Assembly: GCA_029782025.1 (NCBI GenBank)
Contig: JAKOVR010000021.1
Coordinates: 1-64,000 of the forward strand
Origin: Actinomycetes bacterium
GTDB lineage: Bacteria > Actinomycetota > Acidimicrobiia > Acidimicrobiales > Acidimicrobilacustridaceae
Direction of reading: 5' to 3'
DNA length: 64,000 nucleotides
Part shown: positions 38,294-46,901 of the stretch, in pieces
Layout of the letters: each line of letters opens with the position of its first letter
Position numbering within the stretch: position 1 is the first letter of the stretch
The notes under the pieces: generated by a model
What the model was told of the DNA's origin: nothing
Seen by the model: the letters and a program-made list of their open reading frames with translations, nothing else
Database searches by the model: none
Program-made: the position numbers and the translations under genes

Positions 38294-38782
38294 GTGAGTC
38301 GATCGATGCTAGGCACCGAGGCTGTGGACGACGGCCTGGCCGAGCTGTACCGGGACCGCTACGGGCCGATGGTGCGGCTGGCGCACCTGATCACGGGGTC
38401 GAACGCGGTGGCACCCGACCTCGTGCAGGACGCCTTCGTCAAGGTCTCGGCCCGCCTCGGCGAGATCCAGCAGCCGGCGGCGTACCTCCGGGTCGTCGTG
38501 GTCAACGAGGGACGGGCATGGATCCGTCGCCAAGAGGTGGAACGCCGCCACCAGCCCCGCCCCGTGGAGCCGATCGAGCTGCCGCCCGACGTCGACGAGC
38601 TGTGGTCGGCCATGGCGGTGCTCCCGGAGCGCCAGCGGGTCGCCCTCGTCCTCCGCTTCTACGAGGACCTCGGCTTCGACGAGATCGCACGAACGTTGGA
38701 CTGTCCGGTCGGCACGGCGAAGTCGCTCGTGCACCGCGGCCTGGCCTCACTCCGGGAGGTGCTCCACGATGGAACCCGCTGA
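38294..38782 (+). CDS. ECF sigma factor (sigma-70 family)
   Basis: 162 residues from GTG at 38294; an ATG at 38306 is an alternative start. Region 2 is AELYRDRYGPMVRLAHLITGSNAVAPDLVQDAFVKVSARLGEI, including the core-binding and -10 recognition helices. Region 4 is LPERQRVALVLRFYEDLGFDEIARTLDCPVGTAKSLVHRGLASLREVL, a helix-turn-helix for the -35 element. Regions 1 and 3 are absent, as in all ECF factors. It overlaps the next gene by 14 nt, so sigma factor and membrane partner are coupled. The two-gene module lies between palindromes R3 and R4. Confidence 0.92.
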   Translation: MSRSMLGTEAVDDGLAELYRDRYGPMVRLAHLITGSNAVAPDLVQDAFVKVSARLGEIQQPAAYLRVVVVNEGRAWIRRQEVERRHQPRPVEPIELPPDVDELWSAMAVLPERQRVALVLRFYEDLGFDEIARTLDCPVGTAKSLVHRGLASLREVLHDGTR

Positions 38783-39644
38783 CCCCCTCGAGACGCGGCT
38801 GCGCCGGAGTCTGCGGGTCGTCGCCGACGCGACGGTCGTGCCCGCGAACCCGGCGGCACCCGCAGGGACGTCCGGCGCCGACGACCGACCGCCCGCCGAC
38901 CGACCGTCCGCCGAGCCCGTCCCCCTCCTGCTCGACCCGCTCGACGGGCGACGGAGGCGGGCGGCCTCCGGCTGGCGGCTCACCGCGGCCGCGGCGCTCG
39001 TCGCCCTCGTCGTCGCGGTCGCATCAGTCGTCACGATCGGACGACGTGACGGCACGTCGTTCGGCAGCGGCGGTCCCGCCACGACCGCGCCCCCTTCCGC
39101 GACGGCACCGGCCACCTCGTCGGGGGCGGTCATCTCCCCGCCCGGAAGCGTCACCCCCGAACCGCCCGTCGCCAACGTCGACCACTGGCACGCCGCCTAC
39201 GGCATCTACGTGTGCGACCACTTCCTCCCCGACCTCGTCGACGCCCGGGCCGACGCCCACGGCATCCACAGCCACGGCGACGGGATCATCCACGTCCACC
39301 CGTTCGACGACTCGGTGGCGGGTCGGCGAGCGACCCTCGGAGCGTTCGCCGACCAGATCGGGCTCGGGTTGGGCGACACCGAGCTGCGGCTCCCGGACGG
39401 CACCACCTACCGCAACGGCGACCCGTGCCCCGGCGGCCAGCCGATGGCGCTCCGGGTGGCCACGTGGAAGGCCGACCAGGCCTCTGCTCCCGCCATCGCC
39501 ACCCGTGACCCGGCCGATGTGCGGATCAGCGAGGACCGGATGGTGATCACCATCGCCATGGTCCCCGAAGGGGTGAGCCCCCCGCCGCCGCCGTCGGTCC
39601 CCACGCTCGACCAGCTCAGCGACGTCGCCCCACCGGCGCGCTGA
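38769..39644 (+). CDS. Membrane-anchored His-rich protein, probable anti-sigma factor or sensor
   Basis: 291 residues. The ATG at 38769 is inside the sigma gene and follows GGGAGGTG. A cytoplasmic N-terminus of about 65 residues begins PADPLETRLRRSLRVVADA, like the short N-terminal parts of anti-sigma proteins. One membrane helix spans about 68-91 (WRLTAAAALVALVVAVASVV), then a Thr/Pro linker. The external domain carries HWHAAYGIYVCDHFLP at 139-154 and IHSHGDGIIHVHPF at 166-179, with nine His within about 40 residues, a likely metal site. The cytoplasmic part lacks an obvious zinc-type HxxxCxxC motif. Overlap with the sigma gene supports a regulatory pair; the signal is unknown. Confidence 0.75.
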   Translation: MEPADPLETRLRRSLRVVADATVVPANPAAPAGTSGADDRPPADRPSAEPVPLLLDPLDGRRRRAASGWRLTAAAALVALVVAVASVVTIGRRDGTSFGSGGPATTAPPSATAPATSSGAVISPPGSVTPEPPVANVDHWHAAYGIYVCDHFLPDLVDARADAHGIHSHGDGIIHVHPFDDSVAGRRATLGAFADQIGLGLGDTELRLPDGTTYRNGDPCPGGQPMALRVATWKADQASAPAIATRDPADVRISEDRMVITIAMVPEGVSPPPPPSVPTLDQLSDVAPPAR

Positions 39645-39651
39645 CCCGGTG

Positions 39652-39699
39652 CCCTTGGGTGCGCAAGGGTGCGCTATGCGCGCCCTTGCGCACCCAAGG
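39652..39699 (-). repeat. 49-bp nested palindrome, copy R4 (last base diverged)
   Basis: Same element as R3 and in the same orientation; the final G of the arm is C (39700). It begins 7 nt after the stop of the His-rich protein gene and covers the last codons and stop of the GH20 gene on the other strand, so the terminal residues of that protein are encoded by the repeat. Confidence 0.88.
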
Positions 39700-41728
39700 C
39701 CCGGAAGACCGACGTGACTGCGATCGTGGCCTCGCCGATCGGGGCCCGGAGCGGGCCGAGGGCGGCGACGGCCTCGGCCTCGGCCTCGGCCTCGGCCGCG
39801 GGTACGCCGGCCGACGTCGAACCGCCGGCGGCGGCGTCGAGCAGGGCGGCCAGCACGTCGGCCGCGGCGGCGAGGCGGTCGGCCAGGCGCGCCGGTTCGG
39901 CCAGGATCGAGGGGCCGTCCGACAACGGTCCGAGCACGGCGGCCGGCGCCCGCCAGGCCGCCACCAGGGCGTAGGCATCGCCCGGCGCGGGCCGGGCGGT
40001 CCGGCGCCGCCAGGCCCGCGGCCCGTCGGCCTCCGGCCCGAGGGCGTCGACGAAGCGGTCGAGGGGCTGGCCGGTGCCGGGGGGCGGGGCGTCGTCGCTC
40101 CGACCGTTGGCGTCGGGCCAGCCGACCACGGCGCGGGCGTACCACCGGACGGGTTCGCACCAGTCGGCCAGTGCCGCCAGCGCCACCTCCGCCCGTCGAG
40201 GGTCGAGGCCGTGGTCGCCGGCGAGATCGGCCAACGCGCCGAGGATGACGCGCGGGCCCCGCTTCGGATCGACGTCGGTCCAGACCCCGAAGGCGGGGAG
40301 GAGGTCGAACCGGTTCTCCACCAGCCCGTGATCGAGGGCGGCCAGCGACCCCGCCGGCGACCAGAGCCGGTCGGCCACGGCCGCGGCGAGGGGCCACAGG
40401 TAGGTGTCGAGCAGGGCCGGCGTGACCCGCTCGCACCACATCGCCGCCTCCCCACCCAGGACTCGGCTGCGCTCCTCCGCCGTCAGCGGCGACGCCCCGT
40501 CGAGGGAGCCGGCCTGCTCCACCGTGGCGGCCGCCATCGGCCCGACCACCCCGGCGAGGTCGGCGTCGCGCCACGGAGCGAGGACGCTGGCCTGCAGGCG
40601 CTCGGGCGGATCGAGCGGGTCGACGGCGTGGAGGTGGCGCAGCGGGACCCCGAGGTCGAGGTACCAGCCCGACGACAGGATGGCGCGGTGGCCGGCCCGG
40701 ACCGCCTCGTGGAGCAGGGCCGGGCTGCGCCAGGCCTGCACGATCACGTCCCGGTCGAGCCCGGGGTGGAGGGCCTCGTCCCACACGATCGGCGTGCGCC
40801 CGTGGCCGCGCACGATGGCGACCATCCGGGCGGTGAACGCCGCCTGGCGCTCCTCGCCGAGCACGGGCACCTCGTCCCCGCCGATGTGGAAGCACTCGTC
40901 CGGGAACACCTCGGCCCACTCCCCCACGATGGTGTCCAGCACCTCGAACACCGCCTCCGACGAGGGATCGACCGACACGCCCGGCACCACGTAGCTCGTG
41001 GGCACCGACGCCGGAGGCGCCCCGAGCGCCAGCTCGGGGAAGGCGACGAGCAGGGCCGAGGTGTGCCCCGGGACGTCGAGCTCCGGCACCACCCGCACGC
41101 CCCGATCGGCGGCGTGGGCGACCAGGGCGGCGAGATCGTCGAGCTCGTAGTGCCCGCCGGGGCTGGCCCGCTCCGTGAGCTGGGGGTGGGCCCGGCTGGC
41201 CACCCGCCAGGCCTGGTCGTCGGTGAGGTGGAGGTGCAGCACGTTCAACTTGGCCAGGGCCATGGCGTCGACGGTGCGCCGGAGGGCGTCGAGGGGCATG
41301 AAGTGGCGGACGCAGTCGACGAGCAACCCCCGCCACGCGAACCGCGGGGCGTCGTCGATCACCATCGGCACCGCCGTTCGGGTGGGGCGGTCGACGAGCT
41401 GGCGGTAGGTGGCGGCGCCGCGGGCCAGCCCGGCCTCCGTGGCCGCAGCGAGCAGCGACACCCCGTCGCCGACGTGCAGGCGGTAGCCCTCGGGCGAGCG
41501 ATCGGGCCCGAGGTCGTGCAACGAGAGCGCCAGCGGGACGGCCCGCTCGTCGTCCGGCGGCCCCAGCACGCGATCGAGGTCGGCCTGGAGGTGGGTCCCC
41601 ACCCCGGCGCAGCGCTCGTCGACCCACCGCACGTGCACGCCGTGGCCGAGGTCGACCGGACCGTCGCCCACCACCGTCTCGGCCGAGGCCGGGAGCGGGA
41701 CGAGGAGCGAGGCGAGGGGGTCGGTCAC
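39674..41728 (-). CDS. Beta-N-acetylhexosaminidase (GH20)
   Basis: 684 residues from GTG at 41728, 16 nt after the upstream stop. It removes terminal N-acetylglucosamine or N-acetylgalactosamine from glycans by substrate-assisted catalysis. An N-terminal GH20b-type domain precedes the barrel: FAWRGLLVDCVRHFMPLDAL, LHLHLTDDQAWRV, VVPELDVPGHTSALL, and the catalytic pair Asp285-Glu286 in CFHIGGDEVPV. No signal peptide, so it probably acts in the cytoplasm, for example on recycled wall fragments. The C-terminal 200 residues are Ala-rich helices with AEAEAEAEAVAAL; the final residues lie in palindrome R4. Confidence 0.92.
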   Translation of the reverse strand: MTDPLASLLVPLPASAETVVGDGPVDLGHGVHVRWVDERCAGVGTHLQADLDRVLGPPDDERAVPLALSLHDLGPDRSPEGYRLHVGDGVSLLAAATEAGLARGAATYRQLVDRPTRTAVPMVIDDAPRFAWRGLLVDCVRHFMPLDALRRTVDAMALAKLNVLHLHLTDDQAWRVASRAHPQLTERASPGGHYELDDLAALVAHAADRGVRVVPELDVPGHTSALLVAFPELALGAPPASVPTSYVVPGVSVDPSSEAVFEVLDTIVGEWAEVFPDECFHIGGDEVPVLGEERQAAFTARMVAIVRGHGRTPIVWDEALHPGLDRDVIVQAWRSPALLHEAVRAGHRAILSSGWYLDLGVPLRHLHAVDPLDPPERLQASVLAPWRDADLAGVVGPMAAATVEQAGSLDGASPLTAEERSRVLGGEAAMWCERVTPALLDTYLWPLAAAVADRLWSPAGSLAALDHGLVENRFDLLPAFGVWTDVDPKRGPRVILGALADLAGDHGLDPRRAEVALAALADWCEPVRWYARAVVGWPDANGRSDDAPPPGTGQPLDRFVDALGPEADGPRAWRRRTARPAPGDAYALVAAWRAPAAVLGPLSDGPSILAEPARLADRLAAAADVLAALLDAAAGGSTSAGVPAAEAEAEAEAVAALGPLRAPIGEATIAVTSVFRALGAQGRA

Positions 41729-41744
41729 CCCCGCATGATGCCCG

Positions 41745-42749
41745 CTACTGCGCCGTCGTCGCTTGATAGGAGCCCGGTGCCACCTGCAGGGAGGAGGCGT
41801 TCACGAACTCGAAGTCCGAGCCCTTGAGAGCGGAGAGCAGCGCCAGCTTGTCGTTGTCGAACCGGTCGTCGGGGGCGCCGCTGAAGTAGAAGGCCGAGCC
41901 GTTGTCGGCGATCACGGCGCCGTACTTCTTCAGGGCGACGATGATGGGACGGATGTAGGGATCGAACCGGTTGGGGTCGACCGACGCCTTGACCCGGAGC
42001 CACGCTCCCATCGGGGGGTAGTTCGTCGACGTGGTGGAGCCGGCCTGGTGGCTGGCCGGCCACACGTAGGCCCGCTGGGTGGTGGGCACGGTCATGCGGA
42101 TGGCGTGGAGGATCTGGCCGGCCGAGAGCTCCTCGTAGCGGACCAGCCCCGGCAGGATCTGCAGCCCGGCCGCGTCGGCCGAGGTGAAGCCGGCCGTGCG
42201 CATGGCGTTGGACTTCATGTCCCACGTGGCCCCGCTCCCGGCCGTGACCCCGCTGGTCCAGCCGTTCGGCCCGGGGTAGGTGGACCAGGTCTCGTAGAGC
42301 CGGCAGTTGTCCTTGTCGATCATGATCACGTGCCGGTCGCCCGTGCTGGCCGCGCCGCCCTCCACATGGGGCGGGTTCGGGATCGGGTACGGCACGTCGT
42401 CGCTGTCCTCGGCGTAGTCGAAGGTGAGCCGCTGCTTGGCCGCGGTCCCCGACACCACGTCGTAGGGGATGCCGATCGGGCCGCCGTCCCACAGCCCGGC
42501 GCCGAAGTCGGCCTTGGCCCCCCGAGTGGGGCCGATCGAGTTGATCCAGGTCGTCGACGACGAGTGCACCGGGAGGGCCGAAACGTCGGCCCGCCAGAAC
42601 GAGTTGGCCGGCGTGAGCGCGCAACCCACGCCCGGGATGCCGACGAAGACGGCGCACGACGTGCTGATCAGGCTGACGGCGGCCGCCGCGGCCGCGACAG
42701 GGGCCGCCCGCAGGACGCGACGGCGGCGCGTGGTGGTGCTCGGCTGCAT
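41745..42749 (-). CDS. Conserved secreted protein of unknown function (lipobox-like signal)
   Basis: 334 residues from ATG at 42749, placed 5 nt after AGGAGGAG. The N-terminus (QPSTTTRRRRVLRAAPVAAAAAAVSLISTSC) has twin arginines and ends in a lipobox-like ISTSC, so it is exported. The mature part contains GDRHVIMIDKDNCRLYETWSTYP, LQILPGLVRYEEL, TQRAYVWPASHQAG, YPPMGAWLRVKASVD and ADNGSAFYFSGAPDDRFDNDKL. I recognise this as a family found in secretomes of streptomycetes and relatives, but know no assigned activity. It is probably co-transcribed with the GH20 gene that starts 16 nt later. The 150-bp spacer upstream holds GGGCC-GATA-GGCCC and CTCGGCC-5 nt-GGCCGAG inverted repeats. Confidence 0.78.
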   Translation of the reverse strand: MQPSTTTRRRRVLRAAPVAAAAAAVSLISTSCAVFVGIPGVGCALTPANSFWRADVSALPVHSSSTTWINSIGPTRGAKADFGAGLWDGGPIGIPYDVVSGTAAKQRLTFDYAEDSDDVPYPIPNPPHVEGGAASTGDRHVIMIDKDNCRLYETWSTYPGPNGWTSGVTAGSGATWDMKSNAMRTAGFTSADAAGLQILPGLVRYEELSAGQILHAIRMTVPTTQRAYVWPASHQAGSTTSTNYPPMGAWLRVKASVDPNRFDPYIRPIIVALKKYGAVIADNGSAFYFSGAPDDRFDNDKLALLSALKGSDFEFVNASSLQVAPGSYQATTAQ

Positions 42750-42899
42750 CTCTCCTCCTGACGTCCGCCTGCTCGGCCCTGCCGGCCGAGAAGACGCTCC
42801 TGGGCCTATCGGCCCATGCCGGTACCCGGCTGTAGCACCGGGCGGCGATCCCGGGAAGATTTCGGTCAGGCTGCAGACAGGCGACACCGGGAGGGGCCG

Positions 42900-44459
42900 T
42901 CAGCCCGTCGCCGCGGTCTCCGCCGGGGCCCCGACCGCGACCAGGGCGGCGATGGCCGCGGCGTCGGCCGGCGACGGCCGGCCCCACCCCGGCTCGTAGC
43001 CGAACAGCTCCCGGGCGGTCATGGTGCGGAACGCCGGCTTGAGCACCTCGACGTGGTCGACATCGATGAGCCCCGGGTGGGGCACCCCGCACGCCCGGGC
43101 CACCCGAGCCAGCTCGAAGCGCAGCGTGGCCACGTAGCGGGCCAACCGGTCGGCCTTCAGGGTGGGGTCGAGGCCGCGCTGGAGCCACGGCGACTGGGTG
43201 GCCACGCCGCTCGGGCAGTGGCCGGTGTGGCAGCGCTGGGACTGGATGCAGCCGATGGCCAGCATGGACTCCCGGGCGATGTTCACCGCATCGCACCCGA
43301 GGGCCATGGCCAGCACGGCGTTCTCCGTGATGCCGAGCTTGGCCGAGCCGATGAAGAAGACATCCTCGTGCAGGCCCTGTTCGGCGAAGGCGCGGTACAC
43401 CCGGGCGAAGGCCCACTTGAAGGGCAGGGCGACGTGGTCGGCGAACACGAGGGGGGCGGCGCCGGTGCCTCCCTCACCGCCGTCGACGGTGACGAAGTCG
43501 ACGCCGGTGCCGGTGGCGACCATGCGGGCGGCGAGCTCGGGCCAGAAGGCGTCCTCGCCGACCGCCGACTTGATCCCGACCGGCAGCCCCGTGGCCGCGG
43601 CGACGGTCTCGACGAACTCGAGCAACGACGGCACGTCGTGGAAGGCGGTGTGACCGGCCGGGCTGTGGCAGTCGACCCCCACCGGGATCCCGCGGATGGC
43701 GGCGATCTCGGGGGTGACCTTGGCGCCCGGCAGGAGGCCGCCGAGGCCGGGCTTGGCCCCCTGGCTCAACTTGATCTCCACCGCCCGGACCGGCGCCGAG
43801 GCGCACAGGTCGACCAGCCGGGCGAGGTCGAACCGGCCGCGGTCGTCGCGGCAGCCGAAGTACGAGGTGCCGACCTGGAGGACCAGGTCCCCGCCGTGGC
43901 GGTGGTGGGGGGAGATCCCGCCCTCGCCGGTGTTGTGGAGGCACCCGGCGGTGGCCGCCCCGCGGTTGAGGGCTTCGATCGCCGCGCCGGACAGGGCCCC
44001 GAAGCTCATGGCCGAGACGTTGACTACCGACGGGGGCCGGAACGCCCGGGCCCGGCCGTGGCGGGCGCCGAGCACCTTGGCCGCCGGGAGGGGCCACGCC
44101 GGGTCGGGGTGGGTGGGGGTCCCCGGGGGCGCCGAGAGCGGGAAGGCGGCGTGCTTGATGATCACGTAGTCGTCGGTGCGCTCGACGTCGTTGTCGGTCC
44201 CGAACCCGAAGGTGTTCACCTCCCCTTTGGCCGAGGAGTAGATCCACCGGCGCTGGTCGCGCGAGAAGGGCCGTTCCGAGTCGTTGTCGGTGACGATGTA
44301 CTGGCGCAGCTCGGGGCCGACCGCTTCGAGGATGAAGCGCAAGTGGCCGATCACCGGGAAGTTGCGCAGGACCGTGTGCTTCTTCTGCACCAGGTCGTAG
44401 ACGGTCACGGCGCCGAGCCCGGTGACCAGGACGATGACGAGCAGCAACCACAGCGGCAC
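42900..44459 (-). CDS. FMN-binding glutamate-synthase-like protein with N-terminal membrane helix
   Basis: 519 residues from GTG at 44459, preceded by GGAGGG. One N-terminal membrane helix (PLWLLLVIVLVTGLGAVTVYDLV) is followed by the GltB central/FMN barrel: VNVSAMSFGALSGAAIEALNRGA, NTGEGGISPHH, VEIKLSQGAKPGLGG, VDGGEGGTGAAP. The 3Fe-4S cluster ligands are in CIQSQRCHTGHCPSG (C-x5-C-x4-C). The glutaminase domain of true GltB is missing, so this is the single-domain 'GltS-like' family whose reaction is not established. It is the last gene of a five-gene minus operon with a ferredoxin and its reductase, which could supply electrons. Confidence 0.88.
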   Translation of the reverse strand: MPLWLLLVIVLVTGLGAVTVYDLVQKKHTVLRNFPVIGHLRFILEAVGPELRQYIVTDNDSERPFSRDQRRWIYSSAKGEVNTFGFGTDNDVERTDDYVIIKHAAFPLSAPPGTPTHPDPAWPLPAAKVLGARHGRARAFRPPSVVNVSAMSFGALSGAAIEALNRGAATAGCLHNTGEGGISPHHRHGGDLVLQVGTSYFGCRDDRGRFDLARLVDLCASAPVRAVEIKLSQGAKPGLGGLLPGAKVTPEIAAIRGIPVGVDCHSPAGHTAFHDVPSLLEFVETVAAATGLPVGIKSAVGEDAFWPELAARMVATGTGVDFVTVDGGEGGTGAAPLVFADHVALPFKWAFARVYRAFAEQGLHEDVFFIGSAKLGITENAVLAMALGCDAVNIARESMLAIGCIQSQRCHTGHCPSGVATQSPWLQRGLDPTLKADRLARYVATLRFELARVARACGVPHPGLIDVDHVEVLKPAFRTMTARELFGYEPGWGRPSPADAAAIAALVAVGAPAETAATG

Positions 44460-44479
44460 GGGTCCCTCCGGGGCGCAGG

Positions 44480-45115
44480 CTAGAGCAGGGCCATCACGAG
44501 GCCGATCTGGCCGAGGTGGTACGTGACGTGGATGAGGAGCTTGCCGTAGGGCACCTCGTGCACGAACTCGTTCCACGCCAGGATCGAATCGGAGCAGAAG
44601 AAGAGGATCCCACCGATCGCCACGACGGGCAGCGCCGTTCCGACGGCGCTGGCGGCCATCAACCCGAGCACGGCCATGTAGGCCTGCACGGGGACGAGCA
44701 GCTTGGGCTCGCTCTGCTTCAGCGCCCCCAGCACCCGCAGGCCGACGGTGCCGGCCCCGGCGAGGACGACCACCAGGCCGACCACGAAGGCGGGGAGCCC
44801 CACGCCGCGGGACCAGAGGCCGGGGATGTAGCAGAGGTGGCCGACGAGGAACGAGGCCAGGCCGAACACGAACCACTTCTTGCGGTCCGGGAGCATGAGG
44901 AACACGTCGCCGGCGAGGGAGAAGAGCACGGCGAGGAGGAACGGCAGCCGCGCCGCGCTCCCGGCCGGCAAGGTGAGCGCCACGCCGAGCAGCAGGACCA
45001 TGACCCCGGGCTTGGCGAGGTACTCCAGCGAGCGGTTCTCGGTGTGGGACGCGTACCAGTCGACGAGGGCCACGCCGATCGTGAGGGCGAGGAGGATCCA
45101 GCTCGTCGTGCTCAC
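44480..45115 (-). CDS. YhhN/TMEM86 family membrane protein (lysoplasmalogenase-like)
   Basis: 211 residues from GTG at 45115, eight predicted membrane helices. Family features are YLAKPGVMVLLLGVAL, LPFLLAVLFSLAGDVFLML and GGILFFCSDSILAWNEF, with the paired Asp residues in GD and SDS that form the active site in TMEM86B-type lysoplasmalogenases. It would cleave the vinyl-ether bond of lysoplasmalogens, if these exist in this organism. It lies 20 nt after the Nudix gene and 20 nt before the glutamate-synthase-like gene, all on the minus strand. Confidence 0.85.
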   Translation of the reverse strand: MSTTSWILLALTIGVALVDWYASHTENRSLEYLAKPGVMVLLLGVALTLPAGSAARLPFLLAVLFSLAGDVFLMLPDRKKWFVFGLASFLVGHLCYIPGLWSRGVGLPAFVVGLVVVLAGAGTVGLRVLGALKQSEPKLLVPVQAYMAVLGLMAASAVGTALPVVAIGGILFFCSDSILAWNEFVHEVPYGKLLIHVTYHLGQIGLVMALL

Positions 45116-45135
45116 CGGCCCAGTCTGCCCCGCGC

Positions 45136-45669
45136 TCAGCCCGGGAGCAGGGACGGGACGACGAGGGCCAACGCGTCGTCGACCACGTCGTGGGCCCCGA
45201 GCCACCCGGGCAGGTCGACCAGGGCCACGCGGTCGATGGCCGCCACCTCCCCGTCCGTGAGGGTGAACGGCCCGTCGTGGCGCACCACGAACACCCAGCC
45301 GAGCTCGCGCACCGTGCCGTCGTCGTACCAGCCGTTCCAGGCGTAGCGGAGCTCGGACGGGTCGACCACCACGCCGGCCTCCTCGGCCAGCTCGCGGACC
45401 GCGGCGTCGCGCCACCCCTCGCCCGGGGCCACCACCCCACCGAAGCTGACGTCCCAACGGCTCGGCCACACGTCCTTCCAGTCCGCCCGCTGGTGCACCA
45501 CCACACGGTCCTCGGTGTCGATCACGGCCACGAACACGGTGCGGTGGGGCAGGTGCTCGGCCCGCATCCGGGCCCGCGTGACGACGTCCACCACCGCGCC
45601 GTGCCGGTCGACGACCTCGACGAGCTGGTGCCCCGGATCGGGGTCGGCCGCCGGTTCAGGCGAGGGCAC
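45136..45669 (-). CDS. Nudix hydrolase
   Basis: 177 residues. The Nudix box is GGVVAPGEGWRDAAVRELAEEAGV, matching G-x5-E-x7-R-E-x2-E-E-x-G. The flanking pattern (LVEVVDRHGAVVDVVTRARMRAEHLPHRTVFVAVID, HQRADWKDVWPSRWDVSFGG) is that of isopentenyl-diphosphate-isomerase-like and YfcD-type Nudix proteins that act on small diphosphates. The start overlaps the end of the reductase gene by 14 nt. The substrate is undetermined. Confidence 0.88.
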   Translation of the reverse strand: MPSPEPAADPDPGHQLVEVVDRHGAVVDVVTRARMRAEHLPHRTVFVAVIDTEDRVVVHQRADWKDVWPSRWDVSFGGVVAPGEGWRDAAVRELAEEAGVVVDPSELRYAWNGWYDDGTVRELGWVFVVRHDGPFTLTDGEVAAIDRVALVDLPGWLGAHDVVDDALALVVPSLLPG

Positions 45670-46894
45670 GGGCCTGCTCGATCCCGTCGGACCACGGCGT
45701 GGGCGTGTCGACCAGGGACCGGAGCTGCATCACGTGGCGGGGCCGGTTCCACCCGAGCACGCCCTCGACCCGCCCGGCCCGGCCGTAGAGCGCCACGAAC
45801 CGCCGCTCCTCGGTGGCGCCGATCACGACCTCGACGTCGTGATCGGGGCCGGACCGGCCGGCCAGCTGGATCTTGCGGTCGTACATGTCGGACCAGAACC
45901 AGGGCACTGGGTCGTAGGGCAGGGCGGCGTCGGCGTCGCCGGCGAGGTGGGCGGCGAGGGTGCGTCCGGCGTGCTCGCCCATCTGGATGGCGTTCTCCCA
46001 GTGCTCGATGCGCAGGAGCTCGCCGTAGCGGGCGCTGGGCCAGCGGGCCACGTCGCCGGCGGCGACGATGCCGGGGGCGGCCAGCAGCGTGGCGTCGGTG
46101 ACCACGCCGTTGTCGAGCGTGATGCCGGCCGCACCCTCGAGCCACCCGACGCCCGGCGCCACCCCGATCCCCACGATCACGAGGTCGGCGGCGACCACCT
46201 CCCCGCCCTCGAGGCGCACGCCGGTGACCGGGTTGCCGTCCCGCCCCGGGTCGGAGTCGAGGCCGTCGATGCGCACGCCGAGGCGGACGTCGACGCCGTG
46301 GTCGCGGTGCAGATCGGCGACGAGCGGGCCGATCCGGGGGCCGAGGCTGCGCTCGAAGGGCACGGGGGCGGCCTCGAGGATGGTGACGGTGCAGCCCCGC
46401 TCCCGACAGGTGGCGGCGGCCTCGGCGCCAATGAAACCGGCCCCGATCACCACGACGTCGCTGGCGCCGGCGTCGACCGCGCCCCGGATGGCGAGGGAGT
46501 CGGCGAGGGTCCGCAGCACGTGCACGCCGCCGATCCCGTCGGTCCCGGGCAGATGGCGGGGGGCGGCGCCGGACGCGATCACCAGCCCGTCGAAGGCCAG
46601 CTCGTCGCCGCCCTCCAACCGGAGCCGCCGTCCGGCCACGTCGAGGCCGACGGCCCGCTGGCCGAGCCGCCAGGTGAGGTCGAGGCCGGCGTCGGGACGG
46701 GCGGCGGGCAGCACGATCTTCTCGGGCTCCCACGTGCCGGCCAGCACCTGCTTGCTGAGCGGGGGCTTGTCGTACGGCGTGGCGGGGTCGGCGTCGACCA
46801 CCACGAGCTCGCCGGTGAACCCCTCCCGGCGGAGGGTCTCGGCCGCGTTGAGCCCGGCCAGGGACGCGCCGGCGACGACGATGCGCCCGTCCAC
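45656..46894 (-). CDS. NAD(P)H-dependent ferredoxin reductase (FAD)
   Basis: 412 residues from GTG, 7 nt after the ferredoxin gene. FAD-binding Rossmann motif VVAGASLAGLNAAETLRREGFTGELVVVDADPATPYDKPPLSK at the N-terminus. Second, NAD(P)H-binding motif VVVIGAGFIGAEAAATCRERG near 145-165. Second FAD contact GIVAAGDVARWP. This is the putidaredoxin/rhodocoxin reductase type that passes electrons from NAD(P)H to a small ferredoxin, which here is the gene upstream. Such pairs usually serve cytochrome P450 or Rieske oxygenases, but neither is present in the window. Confidence 0.92.
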   Translation of the reverse strand: MDGRIVVAGASLAGLNAAETLRREGFTGELVVVDADPATPYDKPPLSKQVLAGTWEPEKIVLPAARPDAGLDLTWRLGQRAVGLDVAGRRLRLEGGDELAFDGLVIASGAAPRHLPGTDGIGGVHVLRTLADSLAIRGAVDAGASDVVVIGAGFIGAEAAATCRERGCTVTILEAAPVPFERSLGPRIGPLVADLHRDHGVDVRLGVRIDGLDSDPGRDGNPVTGVRLEGGEVVAADLVIVGIGVAPGVGWLEGAAGITLDNGVVTDATLLAAPGIVAAGDVARWPSARYGELLRIEHWENAIQMGEHAGRTLAAHLAGDADAALPYDPVPWFWSDMYDRKIQLAGRSGPDHDVEVVIGATEERRFVALYGRAGRVEGVLGWNRPRHVMQLRSLVDTPTPWSDGIEQARALA

Positions 46895-46901
46895 GGTGCG
46901 G

